A stretch of 64,000 nucleotides of DNA. Origin: Cognataquiflexum rubidum. GTDB lineage: Bacteria; Bacteroidota; Bacteroidia; Cytophagales; Cyclobacteriaceae. This document shows positions 45,519 through 54,198 of the stretch, in pieces. The stretch is taken from the NCBI RefSeq assembly GCF_022538115.1, contig NZ_JAKZAL010000002.1:124001-188000 (forward strand), in the 5' to 3' direction. How positions within the stretch are numbered: the stretch's first letter is position 1; every line of letters begins with the position of its first letter. Under the pieces are notes generated by a model. That model was given only the letters and a program-made list of their open reading frames with translations, searched no databases and was not told the origin of the DNA. Position numbers and translations under genes: made by a program.

Positions 45519-46076
45519 TCAATAGAACTTAAGGTAATCTATCCACAAATTGAAAGTACCTTCTTGCTTATCAGCCAAAATAAACCCAATCCGCTGAATT
45601 TCTTTTAAGACCTCCGGGTCAATTCCCTTTTGGATGGTGGCACCCATTCTGCTGACTTCAAAATCCCGAAGCGGAATGGTGACGGTTTCCCAATCTTTGC
45701 CTTTGGCGGCAAACTTTACCCTGAATTTGGGGAGGTAAAATGGAGTTTCTTTTTCAATCAATACTTCAAACTTCCTTTGGGTATCTGATTTGAAACGGAT
45801 TTCACAATGCCTGTAAGACGAAAGGTCGTAGCTACCCAATGGACTGCGAAGGGAAACGAATCCGCCATTGTTTTTCAGGGAAACATTTCCTGCAAAAAGC
45901 AACGCATCCGCATCCAGACTCGCTTTGGATTGGGAAAGCCCACCCATGACACCGTCGTTGACTATGGTCCAACTTCCAAAATTTTTACCAACTCCAAAAT
46001 CAAACAGCAAGGGATCTTTCATCAAAAGGGGATTTATATAAAACAAAAGGAACAAAAATAACATTGGCTGCCACAT
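45519..46076 (-). CDS. CIA30-domain protein
   Basis: A 185-residue protein with a short hydrophobic N-terminus (MLFLFLLFYINPLL) and then one CIA30 (NDUFAF1-like) beta-sandwich: NFGSWTIVNDGVMGGLSQSK, NNGGFVSLRSP, CEIRFKSDTQRKFEV, IPLRDFEVSRMG and RIGFILADKQEGTFNLWIDYL. Bacterial members have no proven role and often lie near sugar or redox enzymes. It is isolated here between repeat islands. Confidence 0.85.
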   Translation of the reverse strand: MWQPMLFLFLLFYINPLLMKDPLLFDFGVGKNFGSWTIVNDGVMGGLSQSKASLDADALLFAGNVSLKNNGGFVSLRSPLGSYDLSSYRHCEIRFKSDTQRKFEVLIEKETPFYLPKFRVKFAAKGKDWETVTIPLRDFEVSRMGATIQKGIDPEVLKEIQRIGFILADKQEGTFNLWIDYLKFY

Positions 46077-46641
46077 ACCATGAGAAGAGAATTGAGCAGG
46101 TTAATGTTTGAAATTTGAGTGGAAATTTTAGTAAATGGATAGCGTGGTAATATTTCATTTACCGCAATGGACGCAAAGGTTTCGCAATGGACGCCAAGGG
46201 GTTAGTTAGTTTACCACAGAGCTCACTGAGGGCGCAGAGAAAAGATTCATCATCCTTCAATATATTTCCTTTTCCTCTGCGGCTCCGCGTGAGATAAATT
46301 TTTTACCGCAATGGACGCAAAGGATTTTGAACGTTCCTGTTTTTGGAGGAAACTCTAATTCACTATTTCCGATTTCTCAGCCAAAAACCTGAATCGTCTT
46401 GTTTGTCTATATCCCCGAGTTGATTTCCTTACTCGGGGCTACCCATATTTGACCACTACGTGGTCGGTCGCCGTCGCCAATGTTTGTGTCTCCACAAACA
46501 TTATTTATACTGAATTATTCATTCACCTCTTTTTTTCCTTTTTCTCTGCGGCTCTGCGTGAGACCATTTTTATTTTACCGCAATGGACTCAAAGGTATTG
46601 CAAGAGGATTTCAGTATTTTTACATGTAAACCTTTTTCCTT
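46077..46641. repeat. Repeat island (b) with three nested palindromes
   Basis: Besides CAGAG-type modules it contains three perfect hairpins: CCCCGAGT...ACTCGGGG (46413-46438), GACCAC-TAC-GTGGTC (46451-46465) and AATGTTTGTG-TCTC-CACAAACATT (46479-46502). No gene is supported. The A/T-rich end should hold the promoter of the serine hydrolase. Confidence 0.7.
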
Positions 46642-47679
46642 ATGAAATACTTTTCAATCCTCTTTTGTCTATCCGGATTGCTTGCTGATGTATTGTTTTT
46701 TCAAGATAAAGTGGACATCTCTTCTATTTCCAAGATTATGGATGAAAAAGAAATTCCAGGGCTTTCTTATTCTTGGTTGGAGGAAGGGAAATTGAAAGAA
46801 AGTTTTGCTATCGGGAGAGCTAACAACAAAAACCAACCAGTGGACCAGGAGACGGTGTTTTCTGCGGCTTCGCTCAGCAAACCTATCTTTGCCTACCTTG
46901 TCCTGCAGATGGTAGCTGAAGGGATTTTGGATCTGGATATGCCTTTATATACTTATTTTGATTATCCGGATATTGCGCATGACCCAAGGCACAAACTTGT
47001 AACATCCAAAATGGTACTCAGCCATACAAGCGGATTGCCAAATTGGAGAAAAGGGAAATTGCAATTTCAATATGAGCCTGGAGAGCGGTTTCGATATTCA
47101 GGAGAGGGATTTGTTTGGCTACAAAAGGTGGTTGAACACTTGAAGGGAAATAATCTCGAAGAACTGGCTAAAGAATATGTATTTGAACCTTTGGGTATGG
47201 AGAGAAGCAGTTTTGTTTTCTTAGAGGAATTTGATGCTAACCATAGTCTTTCCTTCAAGAAAAACGGAAAGCAAATGGGGAAAAGTAAAGTAAAAAATCC
47301 CAATGCAGCGGCTTCCCTGCAGACAACCGCGTATGACTATGCCTTGTTTCTAGAAGCCTTATTGGAGGGTAAAAAGATGAGCCCGGGTTTCCAGCAATTG
47401 ATGTTTACTCCCCAAGTTCAAGTCAATCTGAAGGAAGGCAAAGGGCAGCAAGTCTATTGGGGTATGGGTGTGGGAATACAAGAGACAACTGAAGGAAGAC
47501 AGATTTTTCAATGGGGAGATAATTTCACATTTCGGGGTTTTTTTACTGCCAATATAGAAACCGGAAATGCAGTGGTTTACTTCACCAACAGTCAGAATGG
47601 TCTCAGTCCTGTCCGGGAATTGGTCAAGTTAGGTATGCCCGATCCACAGCCTGCGTGTGATTGGTTAAATTATGATTGA
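46642..47679 (+). CDS. Serine hydrolase, class C beta-lactamase family
   Basis: A 345-residue protein with a weak signal peptide (MKYFSILFCLSGLLADVLFF). The family's SxxK is SLSK near residue 74 in FSAASLSKPIFAY; the Tyr-x-Asn equivalent is YSGEGF (Ser in place of Asn), and the KTG-equivalent region is WGDNFTFRG, so the last motif is not canonical. Likely an extracytoplasmic esterase or D-Ala-D-Ala-type peptidase rather than an antibiotic-hydrolysing enzyme. Monocistronic, framed by repeats. Confidence 0.85.
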   Translation: MKYFSILFCLSGLLADVLFFQDKVDISSISKIMDEKEIPGLSYSWLEEGKLKESFAIGRANNKNQPVDQETVFSAASLSKPIFAYLVLQMVAEGILDLDMPLYTYFDYPDIAHDPRHKLVTSKMVLSHTSGLPNWRKGKLQFQYEPGERFRYSGEGFVWLQKVVEHLKGNNLEELAKEYVFEPLGMERSSFVFLEEFDANHSLSFKKNGKQMGKSKVKNPNAAASLQTTAYDYALFLEALLEGKKMSPGFQQLMFTPQVQVNLKEGKGQQVYWGMGVGIQETTEGRQIFQWGDNFTFRGFFTANIETGNAVVYFTNSQNGLSPVRELVKLGMPDPQPACDWLNYD

Positions 47680-48087
47680 GGGGATTAATTTACCCCGTAG
47701 CGTACTGAGGGCGCAGAGAAAAGATCCATCATCCATCAGTATTTTTCCTTTTCCTCTGCGGCTCTGCGTGAGATTATTTTTCATTTACCGCAATGGACCC
47801 AAAGTTTTCGCGAAGAGTCCCAAAGTCAAATAAATTAATTTACCACTGAGCGCACTGAGGGCGCAGAGAAAAGATCCATCATCCATCAATATTTTTCCTT
47901 TTCCTCTGCGGCTCCGCGTGAGATAAATTTTCTTAAACTGCAAAGGAAACGAAGGGATGGCAAGGAGTCACAAAGGGAGATTTCCTTTTCCGGCTTTAAT
48001 CTTCTTATTTGGAAAACTTACCCCAATCCGACATCTTTACGTTCCGTCGAATTCAGATTTCAACCTTCCTCCTTCATCCTTTAAAAA
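47680..48087. repeat. Repeat island (c)
   Basis: Two tandem copies of a CAGAG module followed by GAGAAAAGATCCATCATCCATCA and then CCTTTTCCTCTGCGGCTC(T/C)GCGTGAGAT, starting near 47696 and 47844. The second half of each is roughly the reverse complement of the first, so each can fold into an imperfect hairpin. No gene seen. Confidence 0.65.
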
Positions 48088-48549
48088 ATGACCAACAACG
48101 ATATCCTCCGCAGCCTGCGCTATACTTTTGATTTTGGTGATGACAAGATGATCGCGCTTTTTGGGTTGGGGGGCAAGACGGTCACAAGGTCTGAGGTGAG
48201 TGATTGGCTGAAGCGGGAAGAAGATCTGGAGTATAAGGGAATTTATGACAAGGACCTGGCTTACTTCCTCAATGGCCTGATTATCGACCGCCGCGGCAAG
48301 CGGGAAGGGGATGTACCTGTGGCGGAGAAGACCCTGACCAATAACATGATCTTCCAAAAACTCAAAATCGCCCTTAACATGAAGGATGATGAGATCCTGG
48401 AAATCTTGGCCAAAGTGAATATCAATATCAGCAAACATGAACTGAGTGCCTTTTTCCGCAAACCAACCCAAGACCAATACCGCCCCTGCAAGGATCAGAT
48501 TTTAAGGAATTTTTTGAGGGGGATTCAGATGAAGTATAGGCCGGATTGA
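48088..48549 (+). CDS. DUF1456 (YehS-like) protein
   Basis: A 153-residue cytoplasmic protein formed of two similar halves, each starting with a helical NND/NNM-LR/LK-AL motif (TNNDILRSLRYTFDFGDDKMIALF and TNNMIFQKLKIALNMKDDEIL). This duplicated layout is typical of DUF1456/YehS. The halves also share a conserved final segment (VSDWLKREEDLEYK; LSAFFRKPTQDQYRPC). Function unknown. It is isolated; the 233-base stretch after it holds only an AT-rich spacer with GATATTGATTGATATTG and no gene. Confidence 0.88.
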   Translation: MTNNDILRSLRYTFDFGDDKMIALFGLGGKTVTRSEVSDWLKREEDLEYKGIYDKDLAYFLNGLIIDRRGKREGDVPVAEKTLTNNMIFQKLKIALNMKDDEILEILAKVNINISKHELSAFFRKPTQDQYRPCKDQILRNFLRGIQMKYRPD

Positions 48550-48782
48550 TTGGGTTATTGGGTTAAAGGTTAATTGGTTATTTGTTTAGGGACTGTTTTA
48601 AAGTTTTTAATTTTGATTACGGATATTGATTGATATTGGTAATTAAGGGATATTGATCCAAAAAAACCGTTTATTCCACTCTTTAAGGTATTGGGAATCA
48701 ATTGATATTCCGGTTAATGATTGAATTGCCTGATACATCGGTCATCTTGCATCGGTCATTCTGCCTGATTCATCCGCTCTCT

Positions 48783-49457
48783 TTACTTTCTTGTAAAGGG
48801 TACAAACCTCACGGGGCCAAGGTTGGTGGTTTTGATTTGGTCTTTGGATTTTTCGAGCAATAGTAGGTCCTGCACTTTTCCTTCCGGTCCGACGGGAATG
48901 ACCATTTTGCCACCCTCTTTGAGTTGGTCGATCAGCGGTTGGGGCACTTTCTCTGCCGCCGCAGTGACGATGATCGCATCAAAGGGACTGTTTTCCTTCC
49001 AACCCTGATAACCGTCTCCGATCCGGAAATTGATATTGGTGTAGCCTAAGTTGTCTAAATCCTTTTTTGCACGTTTCCCGAGGTTTTCGACGATCTCAAT
49101 GGTATAGACTTCCTCTACCATTTCGGCCAAAACTGCTGCCTGATACCCGGAACCCGTCCCAATCTCCAAGACTTTCATGTATTTTTTTGGAGCGATCAGG
49201 TCCGTCATGTAAGCGACAATGTATGGCTGAGAAATGGTCTGTCCCTCACCGATGGGAAGCGGGCGGTCTTCATAGGCATATACCCTTTGGTCTTCGGGAA
49301 CCAATAGATGCCGGGGTACTTTTCTCATGGCCCTAAGAATTTCCTGGTCGGTTATCCCCCTGGCTTCGATCTGGTTTTTGACCATCTGTTCTCTCATAGC
49401 TTTGTAGGGGTCTGTTTGCGGGAGCAGAAAGAATAAGAGAAAGATCAGGTATTTCAT
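48783..49457 (-). CDS. pcm: Exported protein-L-isoaspartate O-methyltransferase
   Basis: A 224-residue PCMT with a short hydrophobic leader (LIFLLFFLLPQTD), so it may be exported, unlike the usual cytoplasmic enzyme. Motifs are VKNQIEARGITDQEIL, YEDRPLPIGEGQTISQPYIVA, the SAM site LEIGTGSGYQAAVLA, RIGDGYQGW and FDAIIVTAAAEKVPQPLIDQL. It repairs isoaspartyl residues by methylation. It is the last gene of the eight-gene operon, 27 bases after the cytochrome c gene. Confidence 0.9.
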   Translation of the reverse strand: MKYLIFLLFFLLPQTDPYKAMREQMVKNQIEARGITDQEILRAMRKVPRHLLVPEDQRVYAYEDRPLPIGEGQTISQPYIVAYMTDLIAPKKYMKVLEIGTGSGYQAAVLAEMVEEVYTIEIVENLGKRAKKDLDNLGYTNINFRIGDGYQGWKENSPFDAIIVTAAAEKVPQPLIDQLKEGGKMVIPVGPEGKVQDLLLLEKSKDQIKTTNLGPVRFVPFTRK

Positions 49458-49484
49458 GGCAATGATATCGGTAATTTGTTTCTT

Positions 49485-49976
49485 TTAGAGAGGTGGATTT
49501 TCCTGCTTTTTAAATTCAGTCCATTCATTAATCCATTCTTCGGATGCAAGGTCATGGTCATAAATGTAATTGACGATGCTGTCCAGGTCCTTTTGATCAA
49601 TGGGCAGCGGCGGCATCAGCCCAAAGTTTCGGATGGCTCCGGGCATTTTGGATTTGTCCTGACTGGGACGCTGCACATAGGCAATAATGGGTTCGACAAA
49701 CTCCTCCCTTCCCATCCCTTCCCTAAAGTAATGTTCCCTTACCCTGAACATCGGCGGACCTGTTCGTCCGGACGGACCTCCACCCATTCCGGGATGGTGA
49801 CAGGCAAAGCAATACCTGTCCATCAATACCATGCCATCTAAGTTTTGTTCACTCTTTTGAAGTTGTATAGGGACTTCGTTCTTTTTATTCTGTTGCAGGT
49901 ACAAAAGGATCCCGATCCACAACAAGGCGGGCAGCAAAGAGAGAATGATAAGTCTCTTGGTCATAGTGTCTATCAT
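49485..49976 (-). CDS. Membrane-anchored cytochrome c
   Basis: About 159 residues (start at either Met near 49964-49976). One N-terminal helix (LIILSLLPALLWIGILLYL) anchors a monohaem cytochrome c facing the periplasm, with CFACHHPG as the haem site and Met ligand candidates in SKMPG and GLMPPLP. It lies 33 bases after a TPR gene. Its role in this operon is not clear; electron transfer to or from a surface partner is possible. Confidence 0.85.
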   Translation of the reverse strand: MIDTMTKRLIILSLLPALLWIGILLYLQQNKKNEVPIQLQKSEQNLDGMVLMDRYCFACHHPGMGGGPSGRTGPPMFRVREHYFREGMGREEFVEPIIAYVQRPSQDKSKMPGAIRNFGLMPPLPIDQKDLDSIVNYIYDHDLASEEWINEWTEFKKQENPPL

Positions 49977-50009
49977 TTACATGGAAAATAGATGTCGAAG
50001 TAAGATCTG

Positions 50010-50669
50010 TTATTTGATCAGCTTTAGTCCTTCCAAGGCGGATTCGTCACCGGGATTGTTCAGCAATACTTTTTGGAACAGCACCTTTGCTTCCCTTGAT
50101 TTCTGCAAGCTGAATTTGTTCCAGGCCAAGAGCAGCAGTCCGTCATAGTCGAAGGGATAGAGATTGACGACTTTCTCGAGATGGGGATCAGCCTTGGAAA
50201 ATTCCCCGCGGTTATAGTAGATCAATCCTACGCGGTAATTGACGAGGCTGTTTTGGGGATCAGTCTGTAGGATTTGGCGGTAGATATCCAAGATTTCATC
50301 CCATTTTCCCTGCACAGAGAGTGGGAGGACCAAGCCAAGCTTGGGTTCGATGGCGTAAGGTTTCAGGGCCACTGCCTTGTTGTAATATCCTGTGGCCTGG
50401 TCAAGCTTGGAAGCTTGGTAGTGCAGCCAACCCAACCTGAGGTTGAGTTCATAGGAATCCGCCTGATAAACTGCCATCAATTGGTCAATGGCAGCCTTGA
50501 AGTTTTGGGATTTTTCGAGGGAGTAGCTCTCGCGAAATGCCTCGGTGACCTTGTCCTGTGCCTGCGCAGTGAATGCGGTGATCAGGCCGATCAGAAATGC
50601 CAAAACCAGGATTTCGGTGGTAATGATCCAATTGGTTTTGGGTCTTGGTTGTTTTGCTAGAATCTCCAT
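50010..50669 (-). CDS. TPR-repeat protein with membrane anchor
   Basis: A 219-residue protein with one N-terminal membrane helix or signal (IITTEILVLAFLIGLITAFTAQAQ) followed by about four TPR units, for example LRLGWLHYQASKLDQATGYYNKAVALKPYA and VNYRVGLIYYNRGEFSKADPHLEKVV (quoted in part). TPR domains bind protein partners. It overlaps the next upstream gene by 13 bases, so the two are probably made together and act as a pair. Confidence 0.85.
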   Translation of the reverse strand: MEILAKQPRPKTNWIITTEILVLAFLIGLITAFTAQAQDKVTEAFRESYSLEKSQNFKAAIDQLMAVYQADSYELNLRLGWLHYQASKLDQATGYYNKAVALKPYAIEPKLGLVLPLSVQGKWDEILDIYRQILQTDPQNSLVNYRVGLIYYNRGEFSKADPHLEKVVNLYPFDYDGLLLLAWNKFSLQKSREAKVLFQKVLLNNPGDESALEGLKLIK

Positions 50670-52006
50670 GATAAGATGCCGGTTAGGGATTGAATGTTGT
50701 ATTCCTTTAAGTTGAGGGGTTCGGCTTCGGACCCGCCTGTGTTGAATTCACTTTGGTTGGTGAAGAGGGTATAATCCAGGGTAATGCTCCATCGGGGATT
50801 TGGGAGGATAATGGCCCTCGCACCGATTCTTTGCTTGATTTTGTCCAGCCTGTTGAAGACGACTATGCCGTCATTGAGCAGGAAATTTTCCATTTCACCA
50901 AAACTGCCATAGGCTTCAAGCCATAAGTGGTTGTTGAACTTGGTGCCGATCTGCTGTTCAAAGACAAGTCGGTTGGTTGTCGGCTGCCTGTCGGTTTGCT
51001 GTCTTTGGTGGGACAAAACGGAAACCGTGTAGAGGTTCAGGTTTCCCTTGGGATAGAGGATGAGTTTGAGGTCCTTTTGGTCCTGCCGTGCATTGGCGAG
51101 GGTGCCGTAAAAATAGGATGCTCCAAGTGTAACATAAGACCATCTCTTGTACAGCGAGCCAAAGTATACCATGTCGGTGTCGGTTTGGTTTATTTCCCTG
51201 GTAATCACATTGGGACCTTGACCCACCTGACTTTGGACCGGCAGGGAGTAGTTGATATTGATGAAATGAAGTCCACCCATCAGGCTGAGGCCTTTTGCCA
51301 AAAGGATATTGGCAGCGGCGTAGTATTGAAACAGACTGGATTGATAATCCCTGTCGAGCAGGATTTCCCTTGCTGATTGGCTGTAGAGAAGGTGGCTGAC
51401 CTGCAATGCCGAAAAGCCATGATACAGAGTCAGCCTTGGGCTGAATCCATGCTGCAGACCTGCGAATAAATAGTGGTGCCGGTTTGGGATAAACTGACTT
51501 CCTTCCAAATCTGGGCTGAGAGAAGCGGTAAATCCATCAGTCACATTTTGGTCGGTAAGGCCTGTATAGTTGTAGGCGAGATCGGGTTTTTCGATGAATT
51601 TGACAGTACCGATTTTTATCTTTTGTTTCATAGCAGGAGAAAAATCTGCTGCAACGACTTTTGCTTCAGCGGACCTTCCCCCAAAGAGGTAAGCATAGAA
51701 AAGGTATTCCTGAAGGTACTCTTCACTGCTGTTCATTTTGATTGCTTTTTCAAAATGTGTCGAAGCCAAGTGGTAATTGCCGGTTTCATAATAAGCAATC
51801 CCCATCCTCACCCGCAAGTAGTAATAGTCGATGCCGTCCTGAAGCGCTTCATTGCCTTCCTTGATCAGCGTTTGCCATTCCTTTTTTTGGAAAAGGGAAT
51901 AGGTATCAGCATCCACTTGGGAGAGGCTTTTTTGCTGTTGGGCCTGAGCCAAAGAAGTGCAGACCAAAAGCAAAATGATTCCGGGCATTAACTGTCGTAA
52001 ATACAT
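50657..52006 (-). CDS. TPR plus outer-membrane beta-barrel protein
   Basis: A 449-residue protein with a signal peptide (MPGIILLLVCTSLAQAQ). Residues about 30-130 hold TPR-like helices (YYYLRVRMGIAYYETGNYHLASTHFEKAI, quoted in part). The rest is a beta-barrel-type sequence with alternating strands and a final aromatic residue (LTGILSWRF), as in YaiO-like outer-membrane proteins. It overlaps the M23 fusion gene by 19 bases, so these are translationally coupled. Confidence 0.78.
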   Translation of the reverse strand: MYLRQLMPGIILLLVCTSLAQAQQQKSLSQVDADTYSLFQKKEWQTLIKEGNEALQDGIDYYYLRVRMGIAYYETGNYHLASTHFEKAIKMNSSEEYLQEYLFYAYLFGGRSAEAKVVAADFSPAMKQKIKIGTVKFIEKPDLAYNYTGLTDQNVTDGFTASLSPDLEGSQFIPNRHHYLFAGLQHGFSPRLTLYHGFSALQVSHLLYSQSAREILLDRDYQSSLFQYYAAANILLAKGLSLMGGLHFININYSLPVQSQVGQGPNVITREINQTDTDMVYFGSLYKRWSYVTLGASYFYGTLANARQDQKDLKLILYPKGNLNLYTVSVLSHQRQQTDRQPTTNRLVFEQQIGTKFNNHLWLEAYGSFGEMENFLLNDGIVVFNRLDKIKQRIGARAIILPNPRWSITLDYTLFTNQSEFNTGGSEAEPLNLKEYNIQSLTGILSWRF

Positions 52007-54168
52007 TTTGCCAGAATTTGGTTTTTGTTGTTTTTAAATTTGAATGTCTTGAGTCCTCCGCCATCCAATACAAATTCGAACTCCGAAACAGCCAAGGTTT
52101 TTCCCCATGATTTTTTGAGGATCTGGCCTTTGAGAGAAAGTGGTTTGGTGGAAAAGCCTTTGTTTTTTTCGGGATAGATCAGGGTAAATTCCCCTTTGAG
52201 GTATTGGTAAAAAGGGGCGATAAAATCCTGAAGGAAGATGGTGTTGATATGGAAAACCATATGGACCGGAAAGCGGTCCTTTAGTTTGAGTCCGTCTGTA
52301 AAGCCGAAACTTACCTTGAAGGCGGAGAGATAGAAGGCATAGAGGAGGGATTTCCTATCTCCCTCAAAGTGTGTGAAGTGAAGCATCGCCTCATCTAATT
52401 TGAAGTAGGCTTTGGATCCTGTCTGTTGGCATTCGAGGTATTTGTTGAGGCTATAGTCCCTTTTGACTTCCCATTCATGCCGCTTTCCATCCACGGTTTC
52501 AAAGTGGAGTTTGTTGCCTACGACAAAAGAAAAAGCTTTCTTCAGGTCATTTTCAGGCATAAGCGAACTGACTACAGCATCCATCGGTGGATTGGCGGCG
52601 GACATCAGTTTTTCTTCGCTGCTGACCCTCATCCAAACATCGGTAATCCGGTAGTCGATCGTCTTTGACCCGATATAGGGGGTCGTCTGGATCTGAAAGT
52701 GGAGGTGGGGATAGGGTGAATTTCCGGAGTTGCCGCACTTCCCGATAACTTCTCCTTTTTTGACCTTGTCCCCGGGTTTGTGTTGGATGGAACCCTGTTT
52801 GAGGTGGCTCAGTTTGCTGTATAGGAAGTCCGCGTGCTTGATGATGATGGTGTTTCCCCAGTTTTTCTCCAGGTTATTTTCCCCAATGGAATTGTCGGGA
52901 ATGTCGTTGACCACAGCTTCCACGGTCCCATCGGCAGGAGCGAGGATGTTTTTGTCAAAGCAGTAATAGTCTGTAGGGAAATCCCCTTCGTCTTTGAAAG
53001 TCTTGTTTTGTTCGTCCTTGATTTCAAAATCCCATGCATATCGCCAGGCATCTTTGTGGGTATAGGCGCCGTTGTGTCCTTGGGTGACTGTCCATTCGCC
53101 AAAGAAGGGAAGGTAAATGGGCACAGGGCTGTCTTCCCCAAACCTTTTATGAAAATTGCTGAAGCTGTAAAGGTTTTTTTCGGGGGAGTTTTGCTGCCAA
53201 AAGATCGTGCTGAGACCGATCCTGTTGTCCACCCGGAACTTCAGCGCATAGAGGAAAGTCAAAGTTGCGAGGTTGAAAGGAAAAGAGTGGATCGGGAGGT
53301 AGATCAAGTTGAAAACCTGCTGCAGGGCAATGCCCAAGATCGTGACCACGGGGATGATGGCAATGAGGCCAAGGTAAGAACTGCGGCTGGGGATGATGAA
53401 ATATCCCCCGAGGGCAATGGCGGTAAGGATGTAATTGAATCCGATATAGCTGAATGAAACTTCGGAGAAAGGAATTCCCAAAAGCAGGTAAAAGACATAG
53501 GCGATGTAAAATCCCCAAAGTGAAAGTGTAAATGCGATCCGGGAATAGATCAGGGTTCCCAAGGCTGCCAAGACTCCCGCAAAGACATTGCTCTGGAAAA
53601 ATATGGCTCCCAGGGAAAGGAAATAGGCTTTGAGGGAAAGCGGCATGGGGAGTTGGTTCCACCATTCGTACATATTGACGAGTGATCTCCCGCCTAAGAG
53701 ATAGAGGTCATTCAAGACATAAACTCCTCTTTCACTCAGTCCCAATTCCCCAAACTCCCGCGTGGCGAGCCTGACCATCCAAAAAACAAGGATAAAAGGG
53801 ATACTGAGGTAGGGGAGGCCATATTTGCCCAAAACCCCTTCCATCGTCACAGCAATAAAGACAGTCAAAATCCCTGCTATCAATACTAGAACAAAGAGTA
53901 AGACTCCGGGCTCAAAGTAAATTCCAAGTCCCACTCCGACAAGGAGGGCATTGAATCCATAATATCCCTGACGGATGTTTGGCTCGTACAGTCCGATAAA
54001 ATAGGCAGTCAACAAAGCCGCCAAGACCGCTGTCAACCCAAAAAAACCGACATAAACATCCACGAAAGTGATGAATAGCAGGATGATCCCAAACCATTTG
54101 TTGTTGGAGAAAAATACCTGCGCATAACTGTTGAATACGGACTGACCTAACCATTCAAACTTTTTCAT
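51988..54168 (-). CDS. Urea-transporter-like membrane protein fused to M23 peptidase
   Basis: A 726-residue fusion. Residues 1-310 hold about ten helices resembling urea transporters (FVDVYVGFFGLTAVLAALLT, YEPNIRQGYYGFNALLVGVGLG). Residues about 340-520 are an M23 peptidase domain: first zinc ligands in THKDAWRYAWDFEI, LAPADGTVEAVVNDIPDNS and the final YPHLHFQ (H-x-H), so all metal ligands are present. The last 200 residues are a beta-rich domain. This could place a peptidoglycan hydrolase next to a channel for a small polar molecule. Start ATG at 54168, 30 bases after the decarboxylase gene. Confidence 0.8.
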   Translation of the reverse strand: MKKFEWLGQSVFNSYAQVFFSNNKWFGIILLFITFVDVYVGFFGLTAVLAALLTAYFIGLYEPNIRQGYYGFNALLVGVGLGIYFEPGVLLFVLVLIAGILTVFIAVTMEGVLGKYGLPYLSIPFILVFWMVRLATREFGELGLSERGVYVLNDLYLLGGRSLVNMYEWWNQLPMPLSLKAYFLSLGAIFFQSNVFAGVLAALGTLIYSRIAFTLSLWGFYIAYVFYLLLGIPFSEVSFSYIGFNYILTAIALGGYFIIPSRSSYLGLIAIIPVVTILGIALQQVFNLIYLPIHSFPFNLATLTFLYALKFRVDNRIGLSTIFWQQNSPEKNLYSFSNFHKRFGEDSPVPIYLPFFGEWTVTQGHNGAYTHKDAWRYAWDFEIKDEQNKTFKDEGDFPTDYYCFDKNILAPADGTVEAVVNDIPDNSIGENNLEKNWGNTIIIKHADFLYSKLSHLKQGSIQHKPGDKVKKGEVIGKCGNSGNSPYPHLHFQIQTTPYIGSKTIDYRITDVWMRVSSEEKLMSAANPPMDAVVSSLMPENDLKKAFSFVVGNKLHFETVDGKRHEWEVKRDYSLNKYLECQQTGSKAYFKLDEAMLHFTHFEGDRKSLLYAFYLSAFKVSFGFTDGLKLKDRFPVHMVFHINTIFLQDFIAPFYQYLKGEFTLIYPEKNKGFSTKPLSLKGQILKKSWGKTLAVSEFEFVLDGGGLKTFKFKNNKNQILAKCIYDS

Positions 54169-54198
54169 GGAAGCTGATTTGGCTTTTTAAGGAAACTT

